64,000 bases of DNA from Elymus sibiricus (Eukaryota > Streptophyta > Magnoliopsida > Poales > Poaceae), in the NCBI GenBank assembly GCA_039707655.1, contig CM077670.1:142766001-142830000 (forward strand), given 5' to 3'. This document shows positions 45,910 to 56,968 of the stretch, one piece after another. The notes under the pieces are model-generated. The model ran no database searches. It was not told where the DNA came from and saw only the letters and a list, made by a program, of their open reading frames with translations. Made by a program: the position numbers and the translations under genes. The first letter of the stretch is position 1. Every line of letters begins with the position of its first letter.

Positions 45910-47577
45910 TCTTCCTTTTCTTCACGATCACTAAGGACAGACAGGTCCCAGTGCACCGTGTCATCTGCACTGGAAGGTGTGGGTGGCGGCGGCCTCTTCC
46001 TGACCCACTTGGCTCTTGACAGAGCCAGGGGCTGTGTCACGCGCTCGCTCTCCGTGGTTGGGGAAGCTGGTTGCCGGGAAGGAGCTCCATGAGGGGGCTG
46101 GTGCCTAGAAGGTTGAGCCCGGGAAGCTGCAGCTGCTGCCTTGACGCCGACAAACTCCTCGCTTGCCGGCTCGGTGTGCGCTGCCTTCTTCTTGGTGGGC
46201 TTTTTGGCGATGGCAGTCTTTACTTTGGCGGGGGAAGGGTGAGGTGCTTCCTCCTCTTCCTCCTCATCTGAAGATTCCTCGGGCTACTCCTCTTCTTCCT
46301 CAGACTCCTTACTCTAGTCCTCCTCGCCCGCATGCTCTTCGGCTTGCTCCTGGGTGCGGTCTCCACCACTAGTTCCCGGGGCTGTGGCCTGTTCTTTGGT
46401 CTGGCCTTCGGTGCGTCCCTCACTGCCGGTGCCTTTAGCCGCCCGGGAACGAGTTATCTTCTTGAGCTCCTTAGCTCTTGCGATAAGGAACTCCTTCTCG
46501 TTGTCCTTTGTCGGATGAATCATGTCGTCTTCGACTCTGATGGCTTTCTCCACCAAGCCGGCAAACCAACTTTCAACTTCTTTCTTGCTGGGTACCTTCC
46601 ATGTGCTCAGAAATTTCTTGGCATCGCAGTCCGGCATCATTGCTAAGATGGAAGCCTTGGCGGTATTGTTGCAAAGTGGGATTACCTTTGCCGGCAGATG
46701 GAAGGTGCAGCCCCTATTGAAGAGCTGACAAATGAGCCAGTAATGCTCCATTACCGTCAGGCTGTCATTGAGGCCTGGCTGCAGGCGCATGGTATCGGCG
46801 GGATTCTTGTAATCCCACGCTTGCCGGCCTCCTCTGTGTTGCAGCAGGGCGATCCGACAGTGCGTGAAGTCTGCTCCTACCATCTCGATCGTCAAGCCGG
46901 CCTCCTTGAGGGCGATGATTCGGTACAGGGCCACTCCAAGCTTGGTGTCGTTGGGAACGACGTTACTCCAATTGGCGGCCTTCTCGATCTTCTCAATTCT
47001 GAGGTGACAGAACGCCGGGAAGTCCTGCTGCTTGATTCAGCACCAATCGGCCCACCACTCGTTCCACTTGACGTGCAGCATGCCATCCAAGTAGTGGTTC
47101 TTCAGGTTTCCCCTTGGAATCCATGTGACACTGCCGGAAAGGGCGTCATCCTCGGCCCAGGGAACGAAGAAGTGCCGGAATAGAGCGACATTTGGGGCTA
47201 TTCCCACAAAGTTCTCACACAAGTGTGCGAAGACCGACAAGCAGGTGACCACATTTGGTGTGAAATCTAGCAGTCTGAATCCAAAAGTGTTCATCACCTC
47301 TACAAAAAAAATCAGAGAAGGGCGGGCACAACCCGTAATAAAAGTAACCGACAAAGAAGTGGTATTGGTCGTTGGCAGGAGGAAGGGACCCTGGGAGCAC
47401 CACCGTGGCCTCGTGGTCCTTCGTCTTCCTCACATACACGTATGAGTACCTCTTTGTCAGATCATCCTCTGTGAGCGCCGGCGGAAAAACAACGTTAGCC
47501 CGCCACTGTGCGGCCTTAGCGGCTTTCCTCTCCTTCGGCGCCGAACTGGGGGGCTTCGCGGCTCTCTTCGGCGCCAT
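45910..47577 (-). pseudogene. antisense gene of element A, first exon (Transposase_28-like)
   Basis: Starts at the ATG at 47577 (MAPKRAAKPPSSAPKERKAA). After about 90 residues comes the region LLDFTPNVVTCLSVFAHLCE and NVALFRHFFVPW, which resembles the 'putative gypsy-type transposon' domain found as an accessory ORF in plant Tat-like elements. A conserved-looking segment follows (46314-46934), then a Lys/Glu-rich tail with KKPTKKKA. An A8 run at 47304-47311 shifts the frame. Stops lie at about 47037, 46314 and 46286. Reads opposite to gag-pol. Function of the family is unknown. The mutations make this copy non-functional. Confidence 0.78.
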
Positions 47578-47968
47578 GGCAAGATCTAAGGGGGGGGGAA
47601 GCTTAGTGGTGGCCGCGCGGAACTGCGCACAGGCGATGTGCTCTGTTCTTGCGCGAGGTTGAAGAAGGAGGCGGCTGGATTGGTAGCGAGAGGGGTAAAT
47701 GAGCAGCGCCCCTTCGCGAGTAGCCTTTTATGGGGAAGGCGCGAGGGGCTGGCTCCTTACTGCCTGACGTGGATGCGCTTTTGCAGGTGCACTACCCCAG
47801 TCACCATTTCGTTCCACCTCTCCCACGTCCTGCATTCAACGTGCGTTGTGGGTAAACATTAAAAACAAAGATTGCAGCAGCAATTCTGCACCATGTGTGT
47901 TTGTGCATCTGTTTGGGCCTAGCCCAACGACACCTCGCACGCGCGTGTGGCCCTGGCCCAGGGTCTCC
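47578..47968. other. promoter side of the antisense gene and 3' leader of element A
   Basis: 390 bp between the antisense ATG and the 3' LTR. A TATA-like box is present at 47723-47734 on the minus strand, and a weak polypurine tract (ggcccagggtctcc) lies next to the LTR at 47955-47968. Confidence 0.55.
47723..47734 (-). promoter_or_regulatory. TATA-like box for the antisense gene of element A
   Basis: Minus strand CCCATAAAAGGC, about 150 bp upstream of the ATG at 47577. Confidence 0.5.
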
Positions 47969-48859
47969 TGTCGGTGTATGAAAACATGGGTGTCATCATA
48001 CCCTGACTTATGCACAGACGGTTGCAGCCTACCCGACGGCAAGGGCTTGCCGGAGGATTGCTTCCGTCAAGGCTCAAGATTAGAACCAACAAGACCATGA
48101 AGAAGACCTCAAGGCAGGTTATGGAGAAGTACTAAGCTAATACTGAAGATCAAGATTACTCTTGCTGGCAAGCTTCACACCGGCAAGGCAAAGGCTCGGC
48201 AAAGCTCCATGCCAGCAGGCTCTTTTCTATCTTACTTCTGCTCCACCTCATCATCAGCTAGATAAGCTCATGTTGATATGTGTCGAGCGGGCAGGTAGTC
48301 AAGCATAGCTAGCCAGGGCACGTGTCAGCACGCCACCCTAAGGTTAACTTTAATGACACCCGTCCCTGGGTCGTGTCAAGATAATAGAAGGGCCACTAGA
48401 CAGGTGGTGCAGAACCTTTGCCGGAACTCGCCTCCCCAGCGTAGCACCTAACGTTACATTTAATGCGTTTGTCCTACCCTGATAGAGATTGACTTGATGA
48501 TAGTGCAATCACTGTTCATACCCTGTAATGACCATCTTAGCCACTGTGGTAACCCCTTGGCCTATAAAAGGAGGCCCTCGGTTACTGTTATAATGGTCGA
48601 CCCTTAGCTCAATTACGCGTAGTTGCTGCACTTTTCCCGTGCACCTTGCCAGAAAAGTCGCTCTCCTTTGTACATTGAGCTCAAAACCCAATCAAACCAC
48701 CAAAGCAGGAGTGGGGTTTTACGCCTCGAAGCGGCCCGAACCTGGATAAATCGTCGCGTGCTCTCGCATCTACCGAGCCTACTCTTTGTGCACGTCGACT
48801 CCTGTAGCCAAACCGCAAAGGGATCATTTCGATCCCATAGATTGTCGTTCTCCACGGCA
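47969..48859 (+). repeat. 3' LTR of element A
   Basis: Starts tgtcggtgta after the degenerate polypurine tract and ends near ccacggca at 48859, where sequence of element D's LTR begins. It contains a canonical TATA box (cctataaaagg, 48561-48571) on the plus strand. The matching 5' LTR is outside the window, so the exact right boundary is inferred from the junction with D. Confidence 0.75.
48561..48571 (+). promoter_or_regulatory. TATA box in the LTR of element A
   Basis: cctataaaagg, a strong plant TATA motif in the correct orientation for the LTR promoter. Confidence 0.65.
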
Positions 48860-50129
48860 TGCAGCAAGGTATTTTTGGATTTTATAATATGGTTAAGGTA
48901 TACCCAGGGGCCATAGTTTTCACTAGAGGCATCTCTCTCATAAGCAAAGCATACGGTAGGTAAACAAATTACTGTTGGGCAATTGATAGAAAAGTGCATA
49001 GTTATGATATTATTCATGGCCTGACCTTGTATATAGGCATTATGTCCGTGACAAGTAGACCAACTCCTGCCTGCATCTACTACTATTACTCCACCAATCG
49101 ACCGACTCCTGCCTGCATCTATAGTATTAAGTTCATGACAAACAGAGTAACGCTTTAAGCAAGCTGACATAATGTAGATAGAATAAAACCAAGCAATATG
49201 ATTGAAACACTTCTTTTTACCCTTAGTAGCAACAATACAAATACGTGCCTCGCTACCCTTTCTGTCACTGGTGAGGACACCGCAAGATTGAACCGACTAC
49301 TATGCACCACTTTCACCGAAGACCTAATTGTCAACTTTGCCAAAGAAAACTCATAGATCAGAAAGCATTACATAGCTATAACAATCATACATAATAAAGT
49401 TCAGAATATAACTCAATTACTTTCAATGAATAATCTGCTCATAAACGCACAATTCATCGGATCCCAACAAACACACCACACAAAAGTATTACATCAGATA
49501 GAACTCCGAGGAGAACATGGTATTGATGATCATATCATGAGAGAGGGATAGAGAGAGCCATCTAGCTAATCACTATGGACCAGGTCCTATAGGAACTACA
49601 CACACATCATTGGAGGGGCAGCAAGGTTGATGTAGAGGCCCTCCGTAGTCGATTCGGCAGAGTACCGGCGGAGGCCTTCAGATGAGATCACGGAAGAACA
49701 GAGGCTTGCGGCGGCGGAAGAATAGTTTTGGGTCTCCCTTCGGTGTTTTTGGGATTTTAGGGAATTTATGGAAGTGGAATTAGGTCAAGAGGGGTTACGA
49801 GGGGCCCACAAGCTCAGGTGGTGCGCCCCCCTAGGAGCGCGGCGTGTGAGCTTGTGGACCACTCGTAGGTCTTCTGGCCTCCTCTCGAAGCTTCCTAGGT
49901 GTCTTCTGATCCAGAAAAAATCACCCTAAAATTTTATTTCATTTGGACTTCGTTTGGTATAGTTTTTCACTAAAACAATAAAATAGGCAAAAATAGAAAC
50001 TAGCACTGGGCTCTAGGTTAATAGGTTAGTTCCCAAAAATTATATAAAATTGCATATAAAGTATGTAGATTTGATATAATAATAGCATGAAACAATAAAA
50101 AATTATAGATATGTCGGAGACGTATCAGC
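48860..50129 (-). repeat. 3' LTR of element D (truncated by element A)
   Basis: 1270 bp remain. The first base pairs with 56083 in the other LTR. A TATA-like box lies at 49757-49768 on the minus strand (CCATAAATTCC). Confidence 0.88.
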
Positions 50130-50144
50130 ATCCCCAAGCTTAAT
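50130..50144 (-). other. polypurine tract of element D
   Basis: The minus strand reads TAAGCTTGGGGATGC directly before the LTR start, the same 15 bases as in element E. Confidence 0.9.
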
Positions 50145-50807
50145 TCCTACTCGTCCTCGTGTTGGTAAATGACAAACAAAATAATTTTTGATGTTGAATG
50201 CTACCTAGAATGTCTATCATGTAATCTTTTTGTGGTATGAATATTGAGAAATGATGAAGTAATTGACATCAAAATAATAATATCCATGAATACCAGAACA
50301 TAATCATTACTTTCCAAGATATATGATGCTTAATGAATGTTATCACTACACATTGAATTATGTAAGCATGGCATGACTCTGCCTTCACTGCTTAAATATA
50401 AATCATGAGCACCCCGGTGTCAAACCAAGCCATTAGATCATACTTTTTCACGCGCTGCAGCATTTTCAACTCCACTCAATACATGAGCGTGAGCCATGGA
50501 CATAGCACTATGGGTGGAATAGAATGCAATGGTAGAGCTCAATAAGGGAAGTCAAAAAGGAAGAAAGGCTCGCATCAACTCGGCGGATCAATAGGCAATT
50601 GAGAGGCTAATCAATCGATATTAATGCGAGGAGTAAGGATTGCCATGCAACGGATGCACTAAGAGCTATAAGTGTATGAAAGCTCTCTACTAAAACTAAG
50701 TGGGTGTGCATCCAACTTGCTTGCTCATGAAGACCTCGGGAATTTGAGGAAGCCCGTCATCAGAATATACAAGCCAAGTTATATAATGTAAAATTCCGAC
50801 TAGCATA
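50145..50807 (-). other. interior of element D left of the Helitron, no gene seen
   Basis: Homologous to the non-coding interior of element E in reverse (for example 50455-50760 against about 38590-38900). No coding signal. Confidence 0.7.
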
Positions 50808-52636
50808 TCTTTTTACTCCTATAAAATTCTCAGTTGGTGATGATGGTGTGCCTTCCATCCATCATTTTAGACCATCAGATCTCAATCCAACGCAGAGGAG
50901 GTAACCCCGCTTCACTTCTGCAAAAACACTCTTACCCTCTTCGCTAAGCCGGGTCTCTCCTTTTTTTGCTACAATGTAAAGGCGAAAAGGGAGCGACCGT
51001 GAGGCGATTTTGGTTCTTCCACTGGCGATCTCGCCGCTCCTCTTGCCTCTGATGTCTGTCTGGCCTCGGGAGACCTGGGGGAGCTCCGGGACTCCGCCGG
51101 CGTGTACCTAGGATTGGTCGGGCGGCGCTTGGATGGTGACGGCGTCGTCGCGTCCAATAAAGTGGTCCTGGCTCCTGCCCCGTCTCGCCGGCGACGACAA
51201 GGAGCCTATGGGCCTTTGTTGATCTGGTTGGGGCTGTTGAGGCGGTGGTGACCGCATCGACTCTTGCCTTTTTTTCCTTCGGCCCTGTCCCCGCCTCGGT
51301 GGTTCTCGCTCTGGAGCTGCCGACAGGCTTGTGAGGAGTTGTACAGGTGCTGCGGTGGAGATGTCCGCCTAAGGTTTCTTTCGCGGCGACTTCCAGATGG
51401 TGCCTGTTCTGGAGAACAGTTTGTAGCTGGCTGGACGAGGGATATCATGGCCCTTCTCACCAGAGAAGGTGATCCAGAGGCGGTCGAGCGCAGGGTGTGT
51501 CCCCGGCGATGGCCTTCATCAGTTTGGTGCCTCCCTTCGTTGTGGCTTCTCTTGCGTCTCACACAATGCAGATTCATGCAAAGCGCTTCTCCTACTCACG
51601 GATGGATTCATCGGCGCTCGTCTCGGCTGCTGCTGCGGCGGCGGCCACAAGCATGCGGCTCTCTTTGGGGCATCCAGGGGTGTGGATGTATTTCTTTTAT
51701 TGGAGGTCCTTTCAGCAAGCTTCCAGCTCCAGTTCGTTCTGGTGTCTTCGCGTGAGTGTGTGCATGTTTTGATTTGTACCCTTCTGTAAAGTTTAATGTC
51801 ACGTGCATGCTTTCTAAAAAAACACATGGAACAGAACTGCATGTATTGTGTGTTGTTATGCGTTAAGGTACTTGTTTTTTTTTAAATCGTGCAAAATGGT
51901 TTGGAATGTTACAACATCAATTTTTTCGACTCATGATTTACTAGTGGCATTATCTTTTTCCCATGGGTGGCATGTTTCATCATATAATGCTCATAGACAA
52001 GAAGAGATGATGAGATAATGATGCTCGACATAGGCGGGTGGAGGAACGAGATAATGTGCTAACAGCTTGAGCCCATCAAACTTGAGCCGAATGATGTGTT
52101 AGCAGTCGTCGTACTTCCAGTGCGCGTTTTTGTGGGGACAAATATTGATATTGTCGCATTGTTGTTCTTCCATTATTAATATTAAAGTTAGGCACAAGTG
52201 CTTTTCTAGCAAAGAATGGTGCGGGTTGCAGCTGAAGCCCGTGTTAAGCAAAGAGGAGCCAAAGACATATATTGATTTGGACTCAGAGATAAAATCGGTC
52301 GAGTCATCATAATTGCCAAATGAGTGTGGATGGATTTTCTATTTGCCCCATGCTCTCTGCCCTTCAATATAGGATAGAGCAAGCATTGAGAAACCCGAGT
52401 AGGAGGAACATCGGTGAAGATGGAGGAGAAAATGTTTGGCTTAGACCAAGGGGTTATCGGCTGGAAACCGTATATTCGGTTGTGGACCTACCAACAATAT
52501 AAGGTCGCTTTGATCAATGATGAGTAAAGTAAATTTGTTCCGTTGTGACGCACAAGTCTCTTGATTATAATAACTTAAATAAAAGATGTTCTACCAATCA
52601 TTTCTTACCCGGAGCGTAGCACGGGCATCTTACTAG
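50808..52636 (+). mobile_element. non-autonomous Helitron
   Basis: Starts TCTTTTTACTCC after a flanking A (50807) and ends CTAG (52633-52636) before a flanking T. This is the A^T target and TC...CTRR ends of Helitrons, with no target duplication. A short hairpin (cccg...cggg, 52608-52625) lies 11 nt before the 3' end. The sequence without the insert aligns with element E near 38550, giving an empty site. The 1.8-kb body has no Rep/helicase. It includes GC-rich gene-like sequence (about 50990-51780) and a small coding-looking stretch (52130-52500) that may be captured host fragments; I recognise neither. Confidence 0.8.
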
Positions 52637-54733
52637 TGAAAATAACAAAACATGGAGACTCTCTATATGAAGAACATGGTGCTACTATAAAGCACAAGTG
52701 TGATAAAAGGATAGTAGCATTGCCCCTTCTCTCTTTTTCTCTTTTTTATTTTTTTCTCTTTTTTCTTGCTTTTTTAGAACAATATCATGAACCTCATCCA
52801 CACTTTTTGGAGGACTCATCAGTCTCCATCATTCTTTACCTCACTGGGACAATGCTCTAACAATGATGATCATCACACTTTTATTTACTTACAACTCGAT
52901 AACACTGAAACAATATAACTCTATATGAATGCCTCTGGCAGTGTACCAAGATGTGCAATGATCTAGCGTAACATGTATTACAATGAAGAATGGTGGCTTT
53001 GCCAAAAATATCATGTCAGATCTATATGATCATGCAAAGCAATATGATGATGAACACACATGTCATGTGGATAATAACGGTGGAAGTTGCATGACAATAT
53101 ATCTCGGAATGGCTAAGGAAATGCCATGATAGGTAGGTTTGTGGCTGTTTTGAGGAAGATATAAGGAGGCTTATGTGTGATAGAGCGTATCATATCACGG
53201 GGTTTGGATGCACCGGCGGAGTTTGCACCGACTCTCGAGGTGAGAAAGGGCAATGCACGGTACCGGAGAGGCTAGAAAAATATGGATCGGTGGGAGTGCT
53301 TAAGTCCATCAACTCACATTAGTCATAAAGAACTCATATACTTATTATGAAAGTTGAAAAGCCCTCGAAACAAAGTACTACTCGCATGCCCCTACGGCGG
53401 AGGTTGGTAGGAGTGAACCATCGCGCACCCCCAATTTAGACAGCACTCAAGGATTTCAATCAAACATAAAAATGCTCAAACCTCCCCACCATGCCATGTC
53501 GGACAATTAAATGAGTAATACATAAAAAGCTTTAATATCAATATCTTTACCAAGTAATGATCATGAATCAATACCCTTTCATATTATGACATCAATGTAA
53601 TTAAAACAATCGTTTCATATTCAGTGATCTACATGAAAGTTTTTATCATATCACTCTTACATACCTATCATTTTCAGACTAGTCTCATAACCCATGCACA
53701 TTACCACTTCCTATGTAAGGGACTCTCAAAAATATTTAAGTGAAGCATGAGAGTACCAACAATTTCTATAAAATAAACCTATACCGCTGTGCTCTAAAGA
53801 TTTAAGTGAAGCACATGAGCAACTTCCTAGCTGAAAAGATATAAGTGAAGCACATAGAGTATTCTAACAAATTATAACATGTGTGAGTCTCTCTCAAACG
53901 GTGTATCCAGCAAGCAAATGGTTGTGGCAAACTAACAAACAAAATAAAACTCCAAGTAAAACTCATATCATGTGATGAATAAAAATATAGCTCCGAGTAA
54001 ACATACCTATGAATTGTGGATGAAAGAGGGGATGCCACCCCAGGGCATCCCCAAGCTTAGATGCTTGTGTCTTCCTTGGATATTACCTTGGGGTGCCTTG
54101 GGCATCCTCAAGCTTAGGGTCTTGCCACTCCTTATTCCGTTGTCCATCATAAACTCACCCAAAACTTGAAAACTTCGGCACACAAAACTCAACAGAAACT
54201 TCGTGAGATCCGTTAGTATAATAAATCAATCATCAGCTTTAGTTACTGTCATAAACTCATTCATAACTGATCTTGCATAATACCTAATGTGTTCTAACTT
54301 CTCCATTACTTATGCCCCCCCGATATAGTCCATAGCATCATTAAAACAAGCACAGTATGCAATAAAAACAAAATATGTCTAAAACAAAACAATCTGTAAC
54401 TCAAAAAATTCTGAAAAATTAGGACAACGTAAAAAATTAGTATTCCAATGTTTTTTACAAATTCACAATTTTATCACGTTCCAGTACAGAATAGAAATTC
54501 TAGAACTGGGCGCTAAACTTTCTGTTTTCAAACAGCATCAATTATACTATCACCTAAATCATCCCAAAGGCATTACTTGGCACAAACACTAATTAAAAGA
54601 TAAAAACACAATCATTAAAGTAGAAATAATCATGTGACTTAATAAAAATAAAAATTACAATAAATTTAAATATTGGGTTGCCTCCGAACAAGCGTTATTG
54701 TTTTATGCCCCTAGCTAGGCATAGTGCATACTT
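52637..54733 (-). other. non-coding interior of element D
   Basis: Homologous in reverse to the interior of E. It contains the pyrimidine tract at 52720-52780 and duplicated internal polypurine-tract copies at 54045-54059 and 54102-54116. No gene seen. Confidence 0.75.
54045..54116 (-). repeat. duplicated internal polypurine-tract copies in element D
   Basis: On the minus strand, TAAGCTTGGGGATGC at 54045-54059 is exact and a one-mismatch copy lies at 54102-54116. Spacing is 57 nt, as in element E. Confidence 0.9.
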
Positions 54734-55634
54734 TCAAGTATTATCATCCTTGGATTCTAAATCCTTTCGAACCAAATCTTTAAAAACTTTTCTCATTAAT
54801 TCCCCACTCTCATATTCTACTTTTCTGGTAGGTGAACTTAGATAGTTGAAGGGACTTTGTTTGGTAATTTTAACATTCATTACTTCAAACTCCGAATCAT
54901 CACCATAAAGATCCTCATATAAACATGGATTTCATCATCAATAGGATCTCTAGCAATATTTTCAAACCATTCTTTGCTAAATCCCACATCAATTTCCTTG
55001 GTTATCCATTCAAATTTATCGCAGGTGTTGTGGTACAAGGTTTTTATAAATTCCGCTTGAGGAACCTTCCTCCTAATATTTTCACCATAAGCGTGATAAC
55101 CATTGGATTCCATCCTACGCATAGTGTCTTTATCATGAAGAATTTCTTCAATTGGAGGATGCTCAAAATCTATTTTATAAAAGGTGAAAATGTCCTTAGC
55201 TTCTCGGATTAATAAATCAAATTCATGCATAAGGATCATAGTAGCAATCTTTTTGACCTTATGGTCATGGATATTGGGAAGTTCACGGAACATCTTTTGT
55301 AAGATAGGATGAATATGCAAAAAAAAATTCTTTCTAGCTTAACCATGAGCATAGAAATAACATCCACATAGCAATTTGTTTTATCGAGAATAGATCCCTT
55401 AATCAATGGTATCCCTCCCGTGCAATTAAACAAATCCTGAATGACATTCTTTCCAATAATATTTCCACTCCCTACACGATAAGTTTTAGTGAAAACTCTA
55501 GGGGTTTCATTATGGTGAACTTCTTCAATAGGAGGATCATCATTAAGATTAAATAATTTAGGTTCTTCCTCATAAGTGTCGCTAAAACTATCCTCACTAG
55601 CACTTTCAACTATGACTTTCTCAAACTCAGACAT
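54734..55634 (-). pseudogene. conserved ORF of unknown function in element D, two frameshifts
   Basis: Minus strand from the ATG at 55634 (MSEFEKVIVESASEDS) through TYRVGSGNIIGKNVIQDLFN and KGSILDKTNCYVDVISMLM to an A9 run (plus 55319-55327) that shifts the frame. It continues with NIHDHKVKKIATMILMHEFD, FEHPPIEEILHDKDTMRRME and AEFIKTLYHNTCDKFEWITK. A second indel near 54920 moves it into a frame that stays open to a TGA at 54734-54736 (KDLVRKDLESKDDNT). Total about 300 residues. No domain recognised. The location after the primer site suggests a gag-like role, as for the unrelated-looking ORF of element E. Confidence 0.65.
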
Positions 55635-55811
55635 GATAGCAACTTCAAGTAAGCAAGCAAGATAAAATATTTTTTATTTTTTATTTTTTTAGCGAGACTA
55701 ATAAAGCAAGTAAAAGCAAATAAAAAGTAGAACAAGTAAATGATAAATTGTATGAAGGTACTTTGAGATGTTTGATTAAACTTCTCTGGTAACGGCGCTA
55801 GAAATTCATTC
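55635..55811 (-). other. leader and degraded primer binding site of element D
   Basis: The primer site (55783-55800) reads TAGCGCCGTTACCAGAGA on the minus strand. It differs from the tRNA-Asp form in element E at four positions, all G to A. The distance to the LTR is 11 nt, as in E. Confidence 0.75.
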
Positions 55812-56456
55812 TGCCACTTGTGAGCTGCGTTGGGTTTTTCCCCAAAGAAGAAGGGAGATGCAATAGTAGCGGATAAGTATTTCCCTCAGTTGAGAACCAA
55901 GGTTTATCGAATTAGTAGGAGCTTTACGCAAACAACCCTCGAACAACTCCTACACACAAAAGAGCAAATACTTGCACCCAACGCAGGCAAGAGGATTGTC
56001 AATCCCCTTGTACTCGTTAATCGCAAGGATTAAATATGATAGTTGTAGATAGATAAAATGCAAAGTAAATCAAATTAAATAAATTGCAGCAAGGTATTTT
56101 TGGATTTTATAATATGGCTAAGGTAGACCCAGGGGCCATAGTTTTCACTAGAGGCATCTCTCTCGTAAGCAAACCATACGGTGGGTAAACAAATTACTGT
56201 TGGGAAATTCATAGAAAAGCGCATAGTTATGATGTTATTCATGGCATGATCATGTATATAGGCATTACGTCCGTGACAAGTTGACCGACTCCTGCCTGCA
56301 TCTACTACTATTACTCCACCAATCGACCGACTCCTGCCTGCATCTATGGTATTAAGTTCATCACAAACAGAGTAACGCTTTAAGCAAGATGACATAATGT
56401 AGATAGAATAAAAACCAAGCACTATGATTGAATCCCTTCTTTTTACCCTTAGTAGC
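55812..56456 (-). repeat. 5' LTR of element D (partial, cut by element F)
   Basis: Starts tgccacttgtgag on the plus strand and is homologous to 48860-49235 from 56083 on. It is interrupted after 'cttagtagc' by the LTR of F. In the other LTR the sequence continues 'aacaatac' at the same point. Confidence 0.85.
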
Positions 56457-56968
56457 TGATACGTCTCCAACGTATCTATAATTTTTTATTGTTCCATGCT
56501 ATTATAGTATCAATCTTGGATGTTTTTATATGCAATTATATATCATTTTTGGGGACTAACCTATTAACCTAGTGCCCAGTGCCAGTTGCTATTTTCTGCT
56601 TGTTTTTGGTTTTTCAGGAAATCAGTACCAAACGAAGTCCAAATGCCACGAAACTTTTTGGACATTTTTTTCTGGAGAAAAGAGACCCAAAAGACTTGGA
56701 GAGGGGCCAGAAGGTTCACGAAGCCTCCACAAGGCAACAGGGCGCGTCCCCAGGGGGGCGCGCCCTGATTCCTTGTGGGGCCCTCATGGCTTCATTTGAC
56801 CTAATTCCACTTCTATAAATTCTCAAATATTCGGAAACCAATAGAGAGCTACCCCGAATATGTTTTATGCCACCACAAGCCTCTGTTCTTCCGTGATCCC
56901 ATCTGGAGGCCTTTTCCGGTACCCTGTCGGAGGGGGAATCGATCACGGAGGGCTTCTACATTAACCTT
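56457..56968 (+). mobile_element. element F: 5' part of a plus-strand Sabrina-like LTR
   Basis: tgatacgtctccaacg starts at 56457 in forward orientation inside D's reverse LTR. It runs 512 bp to about 56968 (aacctt), where element G begins. A TATA-like box (ttctataaat) lies at 56811-56820. It is homologous in part to D's LTR read in reverse (49640-50129). The rest is right of the window. Confidence 0.8.

Larger units (their letters stand above)
16645..48859 (+). mobile_element. element A: Tat-like Ty3/gypsy retrotransposon, interrupted by B and E
   Basis: Plus-strand gag-PR-RT-RNaseH-IN runs from 16768 to 32522, followed by an antisense gene (47577 down to 32665) and a 3' LTR (47969-48859). 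B (21421-31539) splits the integrase, E (33162-44783) splits the antisense gene, and W separates the coding part from the 5' LTR, which is outside the window. The right flank 48860-48864 (tgcag) lies inside an LTR of element D, so A inserted into D. Gag-pol is riddled with stops and frameshifts, so A is an old, dead copy. Confidence 0.85.
48860..56456 (-). mobile_element. element D: Sabrina-like minus-strand LTR retrotransposon
   Basis: 48860-50129 (3' LTR, truncated by A) and 55812-56456 (5' LTR, cut by F) are homologous: the stretches at 48860-49235 and 56083-56455 are near-identical. The minus-strand LTR begins TGATACGTCTCC at 50129 and ends in TGGCA at 55812. The polypurine tract (50130-50144), a degraded primer site (55783-55800) and a broken ORF (54734-55634) give the orientation. 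A Helitron (50808-52636) sits in the interior. The element lacks pol and is non-autonomous. Confidence 0.88.

Noticed and set aside
51264..51755. 163-codon frame within the Helitron
   Set aside because: No recognised domain and several overlapping frames of similar length. Noted only as possible captured sequence.
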